64,000 nucleotides of DNA from Bdellovibrionales bacterium CG10_big_fil_rev_8_21_14_0_10_45_34 (GCA_002778785.1 PEZS01000016.1:53092-117091), one strand, 5' to 3'; numbered from the stretch's first letter, positions 8,863 through 18,823 are shown. The notes: generated from the letters alone by a model not told the origin. Translations and numbers: made by a program.

Positions 8863-9633
8863 TCACTTAGAAAGAAAAGACTTGTTGATCTCGTCAATGA
8901 TTGGCTCAAGCAAGGCTCGGTTAGTGCGCGGCACCCAAAGCTTGAGCTCTACCCCGCCATCATAAAGCCGATAGCCCACTCGAACCTCAGCCCCTAAAGT
9001 GATCCTCTCCACCCTCTCAGCAATCTCAGACTCGCCCAATCCTTGAATTTTCCAGGTTAAAAGCTCCACGGAGTTTTCAGGAATTCGCTTGAGTAGCTCC
9101 GGCACGACAAGCGGATCCCAAATGCTCTTTAGCTCAGCAGTAGGCCCGGGCATTGCCCAAACTCTGATAATGCGGCCCTTGGCAACCTGCTTTTCAACCA
9201 CAAAACCATGAGCTGTACCGACTTGATTTGGCAAAATGCGGCACCCCACCGGAAAGTGAGCCTGCTTTTTATGAATAGGTTTTCGCTCCCGGCCTCTTGC
9301 TGAAAGGCGTTTTGCGATAAACTCCCAAACCTCCGGCGAAAACTCCAGTTCTAAACCGCACCACTTAGAAATTGCCTCACGTGTAAGATCGTCTGTCGTC
9401 GGACCAAGCCCTCCGGTCACAAAAATATCGTCAGCCCACTGGCTTACGAACTCTAGAACCGTCATAACCTTCTCTAAATCATCCTCTACAGCTATATGAA
9501 GAGGCACCTCAAAACCGATTTCATCAATAGCTTCCGACAAGAATTTTGCGTGCTTGTTTTCAATTTGCCCGGTAGTGACTTCTGTACCTACAGCAACAAT
9601 GCTGGCGATGTCTTTTCGAAAAAGCGAAGTCAA
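8863..9633 (-). CDS. CinA-like molybdopterin-binding (MoCF) domain protein
   Basis: 256 residues spanning only the N-terminal MoaB/Mog-like domain of CinA: VAVGTEVTTGQI at the N-terminus and the phosphate loop FVTGGLGPTTDDLTREA near residue 92, then a beta-rich domain ending near 250. The C-terminal PncC amidohydrolase domain of full-length CinA (about 400 residues) is absent. The domain is linked to nucleotide pyrophosphatase activity in CinA. The ATG overlaps the pyk stop by 4 bases, so translation is probably coupled to pyk, and lexA follows after 40 bases. Confidence 0.85.
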   Translation of the reverse strand: MTSLFRKDIASIVAVGTEVTTGQIENKHAKFLSEAIDEIGFEVPLHIAVEDDLEKVMTVLEFVSQWADDIFVTGGLGPTTDDLTREAISKWCGLELEFSPEVWEFIAKRLSARGRERKPIHKKQAHFPVGCRILPNQVGTAHGFVVEKQVAKGRIIRVWAMPGPTAELKSIWDPLVVPELLKRIPENSVELLTWKIQGLGESEIAERVERITLGAEVRVGYRLYDGGVELKLWVPRTNRALLEPIIDEINKSFLSK

Positions 9634-11141
9634 CTGGATACACCCTCGGCGTCTGTATCAACTGCTAAGCGGCGAAACCGAACCGGCAATTCTGAATTAG
9701 AAAGTTCCGCTAAGCGCAGTTTTCTCACCGTGTAAACTCTCAACGAGTTCGTTGTTCCTTGCTCAAGTATGGGAAGTCCCATTGTTAGGATCACTCTGTC
9801 GCCCGGTTTTACCAGTCGAAACTGAAGCAGCATACCTTCGATCCTTTCCATGGCTTCATCCGAAGAATTATAGGGATCAATTTGAAGTGTTTGAATTCCC
9901 CACACAAGCTCTAAGCGATTCAAAGTCGGGAGCAAATGGGTGACTGCCAAAATCTGACACTTTGGTCTAAAAGAAGAGATCAACCGGGCTGTTTTTCCGG
10001 TTGTAGTTAAGCAAACAATTGCAGAAGCGTTAAGCTTAAGAGCGGATAAACAGCTTCCCGCTGCAATCGCTTCAGCTATACTAAAAAACTCGTGCTCATA
10101 ATTGACTCGGTAATAATATTTACCAGTCCTTTCGACCTCACCAATAATCTCGCCCATAGTTTCGACACATTTAATCGGATACTTACCGCTTGCAGACTCA
10201 GCAGATAGCATAAGGGCGTCTGAGCCATCCAGAACGGCATTGGCGATGTCGGTAACTTCGGCTCGCGTAGGCCTAGGGTTGTTAACCATACTGTCTAGCA
10301 TTTGGGTTGCCGTAATTACAGGCTTACCAATCGTATTACTGAGTTCAATGATTTCCTTTTGATAACCAGGAAGCAAACTTTGCCCAACCTCTACCGCCAG
10401 ATCTCCTCGGGCTACCATAACCGCATCGCTCAGCTGAACGATATCATTTAAATTTTCAAGAGCCTCATACATTTCAATTTTCGCTACAATATTTGCAAAT
10501 CCGCCCGCTTCATCAATTAAGGTTCTCAGCTGCCGGATATCTTCGCCCTTTCGAACAAAACTCAATGCTATATAGTCCACTCCGTGCTTCAGACCAAAAT
10601 AGAGGTCTACGAGGTCCTTCTCGGTCAAACATTCCACTTTCAAGTTTGCGCCGGGAATGTTAATCCCTTTTCTGTCTTTAAGTTCCCCGCCGTAGACCAC
10701 ACGGCACTCAACATCACTCTGCTTTACCGACAAAACTTTGAGCTCAAGAAGCCCGTCGTCCAAAAGAATTTTTTGCCCCGGTCGACACGAGGCCGGAAGC
10801 TCCTCAAAATCCGTCGGAATTACATTGTTTTCGCCACTGACTTTTCGTGTCGTCAACACGACCGTTGAGCCGCTCTCTAACAACATCTTGCCGCCAACAA
10901 GCTTACCCACTCTTATCTTTGGCCCTTGTAAGTCCTGAAGGATGGCCACTGGCGTGGACAACTCTTGTGAGGCAGAGCGAATATACTTAATCGCCTGAAA
11001 ATGCTCCTCATGGCTTCCGTGGCTAAAGTTAAGTCTAAAGACATTTACTCCTGCCTCGATGAGCTTTTGAATCATCTCTTGAGAATTTGAAGCGGGACCT
11101 ACTGTAGCGACAATTTTAACTCTGCGATCTGCGATTTTCAT
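9630..11141 (-). CDS. pyk: Pyruvate kinase
   Basis: 503 residues, usual bacterial length plus a short tail. KIVATVGPAS at residue 8, FRLNFSHGSHEEH, the Mg/substrate loop IVAKIEMYEALEN with the catalytic Lys, MVARGDLAVEVG, and TATQMLDSM are standard motifs. It converts phosphoenolpyruvate and ADP to pyruvate and ATP in the cytoplasm. First gene of the pyk-cinA-lexA-imuA-imuB run on this strand. The C-terminal 25 residues are an extra polar tail. Confidence 0.96.
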   Translation of the reverse strand: MKIADRRVKIVATVGPASNSQEMIQKLIEAGVNVFRLNFSHGSHEEHFQAIKYIRSASQELSTPVAILQDLQGPKIRVGKLVGGKMLLESGSTVVLTTRKVSGENNVIPTDFEELPASCRPGQKILLDDGLLELKVLSVKQSDVECRVVYGGELKDRKGINIPGANLKVECLTEKDLVDLYFGLKHGVDYIALSFVRKGEDIRQLRTLIDEAGGFANIVAKIEMYEALENLNDIVQLSDAVMVARGDLAVEVGQSLLPGYQKEIIELSNTIGKPVITATQMLDSMVNNPRPTRAEVTDIANAVLDGSDALMLSAESASGKYPIKCVETMGEIIGEVERTGKYYYRVNYEHEFFSIAEAIAAGSCLSALKLNASAIVCLTTTGKTARLISSFRPKCQILAVTHLLPTLNRLELVWGIQTLQIDPYNSSDEAMERIEGMLLQFRLVKPGDRVILTMGLPILEQGTTNSLRVYTVRKLRLAELSNSELPVRFRRLAVDTDAEGVSS

Positions 11142-11172
11142 GTAAAGAAACTATCTCGTCGACCGTTGATGG

Positions 11173-12825
11173 TCAAACTCTAGACTTTAGGTTTTCTATT
11201 TGTTCTTGCTGGTAGCGAGCTTTCATCGTTTCGATGTCTTTTCTGTGGCGCTCTTCAATATTATCTAACTGCGACTGCTTTTGCTCCTCTGAGCTGCGCA
11301 GTTTCTGTTGAAAATCCTTCTCTCGGTTTTGAAGCCGCGTCTGTGAGATTTCTCGCTCTCGTTGCAATGCTTTATGGCTTTCTGCCTTGACTTCTGCTAG
11401 CTGCTTCTCAAGTCGGCCAGTAATCTTATTGATTTCGGCCGTGTGTTTAATTTCATTCTCGCGGATCTTCTTTTCTAGTCGAACAATCGCGTCGCGCTTC
11501 TCAACATCCATCTGATTGCGAAGATCTTGTAAAGAACTGATATGTTGATCCTTAAGTTGCTCTACAATTTGTTGATGAAACTCCGTCTGCTTTTGATTCT
11601 CCCCTTGGTAAGAGTCAACAATTTTATTGATACGGTTCGAAGCTTTGCCCTTCTCGTAGAGACTCTCGGTTTCTAATTCACCTATACGATTTCTGAGTCC
11701 GTCTACTTGCTCAGTTTTGATTCGATCAATCCGCTGAATATAGTAATCACGCTGAGACTTCACCTCTCCACGCAGATCTTTGTGTACTTTACTGAGATCC
11801 TCACTCACCTGCTTTTTTGATTCCTGCAAGGCTTGTGCTCGCTCGTTTTCCATTAGCTCAATACGATTTTGAGTGGCCTCCAAGACTCCTTTTTTCTCGC
11901 GACGAGCTTGATTGATAAGATTGGCTTGCCGAATATTGGCTTCGTTTTTCTCTCGCTGGATCTCTCTTTCCAGATAGTCAATTTGCCGGGACAGCCTACC
12001 GTCTTCCCCGGTCAAGGCATTTTGAGCTCGGTCGAATTCTTCCCGTTGTTCTTTGAGCGAAGCAACGTATTGCTTTCGTTGGTCTTGAAGATCAAGTTGT
12101 TGCCCCTCCCTAGTTCGGTCGAGCACTCCTATATTATTCTTTCGCTCCGTTAAAAGTTGTTGAGAGAAGTCTTTATCACGTTCTTGCGCATCTTGAATTC
12201 GGCCAACCTTAAGGTTTTTAATCTCGCGGTTTTTTACGCCTCGTGTTTCTGTAAGGTCGTTGCTCAATCTTTCGATTTCTTCGTCACGGCTAGACTCGGC
12301 AACTTTGATTTTCTTTCCTAGAGCTTCTCGTAAAACTTCCTCTCGTCTATCCAAAGCTTCTGCTTGAGCTGCCCTGCTTTTTTCGCCCAATTCAGAAATG
12401 GCTCCATCTTTTTCTAGCGCTTGTTGCCGATAGAGCTTCTCCATATTCTCTGACTTACGATAGAAATCTTTTCTCTGCCGCTCAATGATAGAGTCTTTGG
12501 TATCTCGTAGCGCCCCTACTTTATTTTCAAATTCTTCCGCGCGGCCTTTAAGACTCTCTCGATGCAATTGTCTCAGTTCATCAATTTGTTTTTGGTATTT
12601 TTGATCTCTTTCGGTGAGGGCTTCTCGCGCTCGATTCCGCTGCTCATCAAGCGTTTCACTTTGCATCTCTTGCAATTCTTGAAGCTGTTCGGCATGGGCT
12701 TTTTGGAGCCGCTTGATTTGGTTGGCTTGATTCTTGGCATCCTGCTTTTTCAATTCACTATACTCACTCTTGATGCGCGCAGTCTCTTCAGCCTGTCGAT
12801 TTCGTTCGACACCTGATACAGCCAT
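11173..12825 (-). CDS. Long coiled-coil protein, possible cytoskeletal or scaffold protein
   Basis: 550 residues, nearly all charged heptad sequence (Lys/Arg/Glu/Gln-rich, almost no Pro, Gly or Cys) from residue 10 to the end. No signal peptide, membrane helix or globular domain is visible. The ATG at 12825 is preferred over the upstream TTG at 12867 because AAGGGGG lies at the right distance before it. Such proteins can form intermediate-filament-like scaffolds; a coiled-coil-rich filament protein (Ccrp) is known in Bdellovibrio, but I cannot tell whether this is its orthologue. Confidence 0.75.
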   Translation of the reverse strand: MAVSGVERNRQAEETARIKSEYSELKKQDAKNQANQIKRLQKAHAEQLQELQEMQSETLDEQRNRAREALTERDQKYQKQIDELRQLHRESLKGRAEEFENKVGALRDTKDSIIERQRKDFYRKSENMEKLYRQQALEKDGAISELGEKSRAAQAEALDRREEVLREALGKKIKVAESSRDEEIERLSNDLTETRGVKNREIKNLKVGRIQDAQERDKDFSQQLLTERKNNIGVLDRTREGQQLDLQDQRKQYVASLKEQREEFDRAQNALTGEDGRLSRQIDYLEREIQREKNEANIRQANLINQARREKKGVLEATQNRIELMENERAQALQESKKQVSEDLSKVHKDLRGEVKSQRDYYIQRIDRIKTEQVDGLRNRIGELETESLYEKGKASNRINKIVDSYQGENQKQTEFHQQIVEQLKDQHISSLQDLRNQMDVEKRDAIVRLEKKIRENEIKHTAEINKITGRLEKQLAEVKAESHKALQREREISQTRLQNREKDFQQKLRSSEEQKQSQLDNIEERHRKDIETMKARYQQEQIENLKSRV

Positions 12826-13001
12826 CCTTGGCCCCCTTTTCTTAAATTGTATCAACTCTCCAAGCAAGATCCTAATTGGTAAGCAAAGCTCGACTTCAAG
12901 CCCTCCTTAAGTCTTATAAAAAACCGGTAAAATTTTCCTCTAAGAATTGTTTAGAGGAATGCTAGATCTGACAGACGTATAGTTGTTTGGGCCTAAGTGT
13001 C

Positions 13002-13814
13002 TTAGCGGGGGGGCACTTCGAAAGTTCTCTCCCAATAAAGTTTCTTGAGTTGGGACCTCTCTCGTTCTTCTTCAAGTGCCTGATGCCGTCGGCGAATCCT
13101 CGCCGCCTCCGCTTCTTCCACTAAACGAGAAGCGACAGTTCGATTTATCTCCGCCGATTCTTCAACAACAGACTCCCACGTCGGAACCAGCTCAGCTAGC
13201 TCCTTTTGAATTTTGCTTTCATCTTGGTAACGAAGCGATGCAAACTGTCTAGAGGCATCCTTTATGTCGAAGGATTGCGGAACAGAAACAAGAGCTTTTC
13301 CTTCTTTTCCTACAGGATAAACTGTCAGATGAAACCCTTGCTTTAGCTGGATCGGCGAGGCCCCCAGGGGCTTCACCACAACGTCTGAGCGAAATGCGTA
13401 GACAACAGTCTCCTTGCTATCCATGCGAGCCGCATACCAAAGACCGCTCGAACTTTCTATTTCTGCATAGGGGACACCCACGGTAAAGATCGTCTTGTTG
13501 TCGATCAAAATTTGACCTGCTACGAGATCAATTCGCTGCATGTTGAGTCTTATAATTTTCGTTTTTTTGCCAAAACTAATTTGAGCGTCATCAAAGTTTA
13601 ATTTCGATCCCAGATCATCCAACGTGGCTAAACCGCAAACATCGAGCTTCTCAAGGCATCCTTCTGGCTCAGATATCGGCTCTTCCATAAGTTTCACAGC
13701 GTCTTGGCTCTCTTCGCTAGATGCCGGCACGATACTAATATCGAGGGCTGTTCCAATCAAAAGCCCAATTATCACCATCAGAACCTTCGATGGCCTGTAG
13801 CGTATGGGGCTCAT
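13002..13814 (-). CDS. Membrane-anchored or exported protein with FecR-like region, unknown function
   Basis: 270 residues. One N-terminal hydrophobic helix (11-25) is followed by an acidic spacer, then a beta-rich segment (about 70-180: IIRLNMQRIDLVAGQILI, VGVPYAEIESSSGLWYAARM) that loosely resembles FecR-type periplasmic domains. The last 70 residues are a Glu/Arg-rich helix. It overlaps the upstream TPR gene by 4 bases, so the two probably act together in the envelope. Confidence 0.5.
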   Translation of the reverse strand: MSPIRYRPSKVLMVIIGLLIGTALDISIVPASSEESQDAVKLMEEPISEPEGCLEKLDVCGLATLDDLGSKLNFDDAQISFGKKTKIIRLNMQRIDLVAGQILIDNKTIFTVGVPYAEIESSSGLWYAARMDSKETVVYAFRSDVVVKPLGASPIQLKQGFHLTVYPVGKEGKALVSVPQSFDIKDASRQFASLRYQDESKIQKELAELVPTWESVVEESAEINRTVASRLVEEAEAARIRRRHQALEEERERSQLKKLYWERTFEVPPR

Positions 13815-14482
13815 GGGTGGAGTCCTCGAAGGAACTCTCGCGCCTGCTGCCTAAGGGTGCCCTGATTAAAGCTGGCTTCTACAGTTTGAAAAACCTGTTC
13901 GGCATCGTCGAACTTTTCTAGCTCAATAAAGATTTGCCCAACTCGCAGCATGGCATAGCCGGTCATCTCACTGTCTGGAAAGAGTTGAACTAACTCTTGA
14001 GCCACCTGGATGGCGTCAAAATAGTCTCTTAGTTTGTAGTTGGTTTCTACGAGTAAGAATTTAGCCTCTGGAATTAACTCTGAAAGGGGAAACTCTCGGC
14101 AAAATTGGACTAAAAAGTATTTAGCCGACTCCCATTTTTGATTTTGATAATCTCGCTTTGCTTTAGAAATGAGAGATTCACCGCTAACTAGCTTTAAGCT
14201 GCTGTCGATTTCTTTCGTCACAACGCTGGCAACTCTTCTTTCAACGTAGTCTTTTGACTTAAGTTTGTTAGACATCAAAGTCGCCACGTATTGTTGAAAC
14301 CGCTCCTGCTCGTACTGCGCCATGCTTGCGCGCAAACGCTGCCTCTCGATTTCCATGCGCTGAGACTGCACCTCTTCCTTCAGGTCTTCGGTATTCTCAA
14401 AATGGTGACTCAGGCCCAAATAGCCCCACAGCCAAAAGGCAAAAAGCATGAGCATAAAATAGGAGAACAAACCACGAGTCAT
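13811..14482 (-). CDS. Membrane-anchored coiled-coil/TPR protein (YbgF/CpoB-like architecture)
   Basis: 223 residues: a membrane helix (about 6-24), a coiled coil (30-75), then three tetratricopeptide-like helix pairs from about residue 105 (AKRDYQNQKWESAKYFL, LLVETNYKLRDYFDAIQVAQEL, AMLRVGQIFIELEKFDDAEQVF). This is the architecture of the periplasmic Tol-Pal accessory CpoB/YbgF, but no tol genes are nearby. Translation is coupled to the next gene by a 4-base overlap. Confidence 0.65.
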   Translation of the reverse strand: MTRGLFSYFMLMLFAFWLWGYLGLSHHFENTEDLKEEVQSQRMEIERQRLRASMAQYEQERFQQYVATLMSNKLKSKDYVERRVASVVTKEIDSSLKLVSGESLISKAKRDYQNQKWESAKYFLVQFCREFPLSELIPEAKFLLVETNYKLRDYFDAIQVAQELVQLFPDSEMTGYAMLRVGQIFIELEKFDDAEQVFQTVEASFNQGTLRQQAREFLRGLHP

Positions 14483-14576
14483 CTAATGGCTTATCGGATG
14501 TTTGAGCGCCTTGATAAGTTGATTACCCCGAGACAGTAGCCAATTGGCCCACGACCCGCAGAAAGTTCAGTCTAGA

Positions 14577-16280
14577 TTACATGTGATCGGGTCTTGGTAC
14601 TCCAAGAACTCGTAGCCCTTGGTCGAGAACCCGTTCAGCACAGTGAACAAGCACCACGCGAGACTTCGTTTGCTCAAGATCATCAGTAAGTATTTTGCAG
14701 TTGTGATAGAACTGATTCAATTTTCTACAAACTTCCAATAGGTATTGAGCCACGAGGTTAGGCTTAAACTGTCTATAGGCTGCAGAAAATACATCCGGCA
14801 AATAAAGAAGCTCTCTAAGCAGGGCATACTCTGAAGCGTGAGAAAGTTCAGTAGGAGCGCTCTCTGGCAAGGCCTGAGCAAACTTCCTCATAACACTTTT
14901 GCAGCGTACGAGCGAGTATTGCACGTAGGGCCCAGAGTCTCCCTCAAAATCCAAAGCCCTCTGCCAATCAAAGTCGACGTTCTTCACTCGATCATTCATC
15001 AAATCATTAAATACTATGGCGCCCACTCCCACCTGGGTTGCAACTGCCTCTTTATTTTCAAGATCTGGATTCTTCTGCTGAATGACCGAACGAACTTCTG
15101 CGATCGCTTTGTCAAAAACATCCCGCATAAAAATCACATTGCCTTTTCGAGTCGACATCTTGCCGATGTCTTTAAACCTATAAAGGCCAAAAGCCACATG
15201 ATGGAGATTCTCTGCCCAATCATATCCCATTTTCTTTAACACGCCAAAAACTTGCTGAAAGTGAAGACTCTGCTCCATGCCAACGACATACACCATGATG
15301 TCCCCGCGCATAACTTCTTTGCGGTAGATCGCACTCGCCAAGTCGCGAGTAGCATAAAGTGACGATCCATCTGATTTGATAACGATACATGGAGGATTCA
15401 AGTCGTCCAAAAAAACAACTTGGGCTCCTTCACTTTCTTCGAGAACACCTTTATTTTTTAACCTCTCTACTGTCTCTGAAAGCTTGTCGTTGTAGAAGGC
15501 CTCGCCTTGTACGACATCAAACCTGACTCCAAGCAAGTCATAGAGCCCTTGGTACTCCTTTAACGAAATATCCAGGAATAACCTCCAAATACCGCGCACA
15601 TGACTATCTCCCGACTCTAATCGCCGAAAATACTCTGATCCAAACTCTCCTAGCTGAGGATTTACTTCTTCTTCTGCGTGAAACCTAACATACATTTTGA
15701 ATAGGGCATCAAACGGAGCTTCTTCAAAGTTATACTCTGATTTCCAGTTGTCATACGCCCAAGCAAGTTTTCCAAACTGAATACCCCAGTCACCTAAATG
15801 ATTGATTCCCACTACATCAAATCCCTGAGTTTCTGAAACATTGCGTATTGCTTGGCCAATGACAGTCGCACGCAAATGTCCGATGCTCATTGGTTTAGCG
15901 ACGTTAGGAGAGGAATACTCTACAAGAAGCTTTTTGCCCTTACCAATGTCAGAGTAACCCAGCCTTTCCTTTTCTTCCCTTACGCTTTTAAAAATTTGTT
16001 CGATGACATAGGCGGGTTCAAAAAGAAAATTAATAAATCCAGAAACAGGAGTGATGTTTTGAACCCCAAAAGGCATGTTTTCGCTCAGTTTGCTAGCCCA
16101 TTCAGCAGCTAGTACCGTCGGTGACTTTGCAAGGGGTTTCGCAAACCGAAAGATGGGAAGCGCCAGTTCGCCATGCTCTAAACTTTTCGGACGCTCTAGC
16201 AAGTCAAGCACTAACTCATGCGATAAATTCAATTTTTGAGAGACCTCTTGCGCAAGCTTATTTCGCATCTTAACTATCAT
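14577..16280 (-). CDS. argS: Arginyl-tRNA synthetase
   Basis: 567 residues from the ATG at 16280; the TTG at 16292 lies too close to the upstream AAAGG. An N-terminal Add-1 tRNA-binding domain is followed by YSSPNVAKPMSIGHLRAT (class I HIGH), the catalytic core, KMSTRKGN (KMSK) and an alpha-helical DALR anticodon-binding domain ending at the C-terminus. It charges tRNA-Arg. Monocistronic in appearance; the TPR gene follows 94 bases later. Confidence 0.96.
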   Translation of the reverse strand: MIVKMRNKLAQEVSQKLNLSHELVLDLLERPKSLEHGELALPIFRFAKPLAKSPTVLAAEWASKLSENMPFGVQNITPVSGFINFLFEPAYVIEQIFKSVREEKERLGYSDIGKGKKLLVEYSSPNVAKPMSIGHLRATVIGQAIRNVSETQGFDVVGINHLGDWGIQFGKLAWAYDNWKSEYNFEEAPFDALFKMYVRFHAEEEVNPQLGEFGSEYFRRLESGDSHVRGIWRLFLDISLKEYQGLYDLLGVRFDVVQGEAFYNDKLSETVERLKNKGVLEESEGAQVVFLDDLNPPCIVIKSDGSSLYATRDLASAIYRKEVMRGDIMVYVVGMEQSLHFQQVFGVLKKMGYDWAENLHHVAFGLYRFKDIGKMSTRKGNVIFMRDVFDKAIAEVRSVIQQKNPDLENKEAVATQVGVGAIVFNDLMNDRVKNVDFDWQRALDFEGDSGPYVQYSLVRCKSVMRKFAQALPESAPTELSHASEYALLRELLYLPDVFSAAYRQFKPNLVAQYLLEVCRKLNQFYHNCKILTDDLEQTKSRVVLVHCAERVLDQGLRVLGVPRPDHM

Positions 16281-16488
16281 GGCAAGCCGCAACCTTTCTT
16301 TGAATCTATCTTAAGACCTCGTGATCGCTAGTGAGTTCGTCTCTCACTCCCGCAAAGTATCTTTTTAAAAGCTCTAATACTTACTTTGAGACAGACAAGG
16401 TTAACACAACCTATTGACCGTGAAAAGCTCCTCTATTACTGTGCGTTCTTTCGATCCGACTCTTAACCATAACAGAACAGGGGTGTAT

Positions 16489-16761
16489 GTGAATAAGTTC
16501 GAACTAGTTGAAAAGGTTGCTACTGAAACCAACGAAACCAAGACGGCAGTAGAAGACATTTTGGATGCAGCTATTCGCACCATTCAATCGGCGATTGCCG
16601 AAGGTCTTGATGTCAAAATCGTTGGATTTGGAACCTTTACAACTATAGAACGAAAAGCCCGAAAGGGCAGAAATCCCCAGACGGGAGCGCCAGTGAATAT
16701 CCCTGCTGCACGAGTTCCTAAATTTCGCCCAGGTAAAGAGTTCCGCGAACTCTTCAAGTGA
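16489..16761 (+). CDS. HU/IHF-family DNA-bending protein
   Basis: 90 residues from the GTG at 16489, which has GGGG seven bases upstream. An earlier in-frame start at 16414 would add 25 unrelated residues. VNKFELVEKVATET, VKIVGFGTF, RKARKGRNPQTG (the DNA-binding beta arm with its Pro) and PKFRPGKEFRELF are typical. Non-sequence-specific DNA bending and nucleoid packing is the family role; HU and IHF subunits cannot be separated by eye here. Confidence 0.93.
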   Translation: MNKFELVEKVATETNETKTAVEDILDAAIRTIQSAIAEGLDVKIVGFGTFTTIERKARKGRNPQTGAPVNIPAARVPKFRPGKEFRELFK

Positions 16762-16844
16762 AGTCTCTTCAGGAAGGTTTTATTATCTTTGAGATCGAAG
16801 CCTTTGCCGCCCCTTGTGGCTGGGCTGAAGCGCACTTTTTAAAT

Positions 16845-17258
16845 TTATAGTCCTAGAAGGACCAAAATTCGCTTCAATTTGGACCAAAAGGAACTTTGCC
16901 ATCCGGTCGAAACTAAGAGACTATCACCGCGATAAATACTTCTTGAAGCTGGGTACTTCGTTAAACTCAGTGGCAACGGAAGTCTGCACGCTGATTGAGG
17001 AGCGCAGGACTGACTGCTTACTCTTTGTTCAGCTTTCCTAAAGTTGACTTGATCGAAATCGAAATCTTCAGCGGAGCTCGCCCTATTTTCTAGAATTTCG
17101 GCATTAAACGACGAGGCGATTTCTAGTCCCAGCTGAGAATTTTTTTTGGCTTGAGCCGAATGCTTGCGTTCATACCCCAGAACGGACTCTTCACCGAAAT
17201 CATCAAAAGAGCTGCGGGATGATTGAGAACTAGTATTTTGGGTATCCAGGTCTGTCAC
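16845..17258 (-). CDS. Small hypothetical protein coupled to the ChaN-domain gene
   Basis: 137 residues, Ser/Gln-rich, with an acidic middle (ASSAEDFDFDQVNF) and a C-terminus ending in basic and hydrophobic residues (LKRILVLLGL). No recognised domain. The GTG start overlaps the stop of the upstream gene (GTGA), with AAGGGAAG before it, which supports real, coupled translation. Confidence 0.5.
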   Translation of the reverse strand: MTDLDTQNTSSQSSRSSFDDFGEESVLGYERKHSAQAKKNSQLGLEIASSFNAEILENRASSAEDFDFDQVNFRKAEQRVSSQSCAPQSACRLPLPLSLTKYPASRSIYRGDSLLVSTGWQSSFWSKLKRILVLLGL

Positions 17259-18823
17259 TCTTCCCTTACCTCTTTCAACAACTCAAAGTAAACTGACTTA
17301 AACCGAACATCAAAAATATCTTGACCCATATAGTTGTGAATTTCTGATATTGTCAGCTTGCCCAGCCGAAAGGCTAGATAGATTTTCTCTCCAAAAATAG
17401 AACCCAATATGCGAGAAGCCTCGAGAAAGCTACTTTTCGCTTTAGCGGTTAGTCGTGGTGCCTTTTTAATAGCGCCTCTCAAATACAGCACTTCATATAC
17501 TGCTTGGGTGAGTACAATCTGTATCGAGTCCTTACCAGAGTCTATGAGGGCAGGGGCCTCTTGCCGGAGCCGTTGTAGTTCGCTGGGCTGCCTTGCTGGA
17601 TTAACGAGTTTGCTCGTAAAAAAGCCCCAAGCCTCGATCCATATTGCTCCGATCATTTCTTTTGGAAAGTCCCAAGGCTGGCGGTCGCGGTCAGAAATTT
17701 TTATCTGTAGATATTGTCCTGCCATTTGAGCTGCGTGGTTGATTGTGGGTCTGCCTAAGAATACCGTCTTAGAAATAGGTAGAACGAATCCCCGAGATTC
17801 CTCAACAAGTGTCATAGCTCCCCTCACTTGTCTCTTGGGTAATTCAGTAGCTATTGCTTCCCATAGCTCATTCCGATCAGCGGATCGCAGATGAAAATCT
17901 TCTGTTCGAAGGTCTAAACTCAGCTGCTCCTTCACCAACTTTAACACATGCAAAAAAGAGTCCGAAATGTCAGATGCGTCACTTTCGTCAAAGGGCAAAC
18001 CTTCATCAGCGCCTTTTTCTAAATGCAAAAGAAAGCTTTGCCACCGAATCCAAGGAGGCGTCGCCATTATACATGAACGATCCTTAGAAAGACGAACAAC
18101 AGGCAGATTCATTTCAATACCTTGCCGCACGAGCTGAAAATATATCTTTTCTGAGTCTTGAAAGACGACGTGCATTCTGTCTTTTGGCCTAAGAGCCTTC
18201 AGTCTCAAAGGAAGGTGACTTTTCGCCAAATGAAGCTCTCCATAAAGCACAAAAATCAATGCTGTTGGGTCGATCTCCCGCAGTCTGGCAATCTGCTCAG
18301 CCGCAAATTCGTCCCTAGCGGCAAGACTGGAGTCTGATCGCCTCTGCGAGAATCTATTAATACCAGTTATCGAAATATGATTTGCCTTAGCAAATTCAAA
18401 AAGACTCCGGTATTGATGCCAGTCGAATCCCCATCTTTTTTTCCAGCTTATCCTCTCGAGAAAAACTTTCTCAGAGGCATCTCCGGCGAGGTAGTCGTTC
18501 AAAGCCTCTTGATTTCTAGCTTCAACGCATTCAAATGCTAGGTGAATTTTTCTTTTTTTAGCTAGCGCTTCTATTAGTCTCAGGTTCGTTTTCTGTGAAT
18601 GGTAAAACGCATGGAAATCGGCTCCCATGACTACATCGGCTACAGAGCAAACATCGAAAAGTTCACTTCGTTCAATGACACTGAACTTACCATCGAACTC
18701 TTTTTTGTAAGCCAGCGAATAGGCAGCAACTTCGGTGGCGTCCGGGCCCAATTGAAGCTTGACGAGTCGTTTTACTTCTCGAAGCAATTTTCTTTGATGA
18801 CCGACCCAGCGACTATGTGACAC
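17255..18823 (-). CDS. ChaN-like domain protein with C-terminal extension
   Basis: 522 residues from a GTG. Residues about 60-250 match the ChaN/DUF399 fold: VVMGADFHAFYHSQK corresponds to the family GE-x-H strand, HLAFECVEARNQ to the second strand, and FVLYGELHLAKSHLP to the third. ChaN in Campylobacter is a heme-binding lipoprotein, but this protein has no signal peptide or lipobox, so it is probably cytoplasmic. The remaining 270 residues are helical and unrecognised. Coupled to a small hypothetical gene downstream. Confidence 0.65.
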   Translation of the reverse strand: MSHSRWVGHQRKLLREVKRLVKLQLGPDATEVAAYSLAYKKEFDGKFSVIERSELFDVCSVADVVMGADFHAFYHSQKTNLRLIEALAKKRKIHLAFECVEARNQEALNDYLAGDASEKVFLERISWKKRWGFDWHQYRSLFEFAKANHISITGINRFSQRRSDSSLAARDEFAAEQIARLREIDPTALIFVLYGELHLAKSHLPLRLKALRPKDRMHVVFQDSEKIYFQLVRQGIEMNLPVVRLSKDRSCIMATPPWIRWQSFLLHLEKGADEGLPFDESDASDISDSFLHVLKLVKEQLSLDLRTEDFHLRSADRNELWEAIATELPKRQVRGAMTLVEESRGFVLPISKTVFLGRPTINHAAQMAGQYLQIKISDRDRQPWDFPKEMIGAIWIEAWGFFTSKLVNPARQPSELQRLRQEAPALIDSGKDSIQIVLTQAVYEVLYLRGAIKKAPRLTAKAKSSFLEASRILGSIFGEKIYLAFRLGKLTISEIHNYMGQDIFDVRFKSVYFELLKEVREE

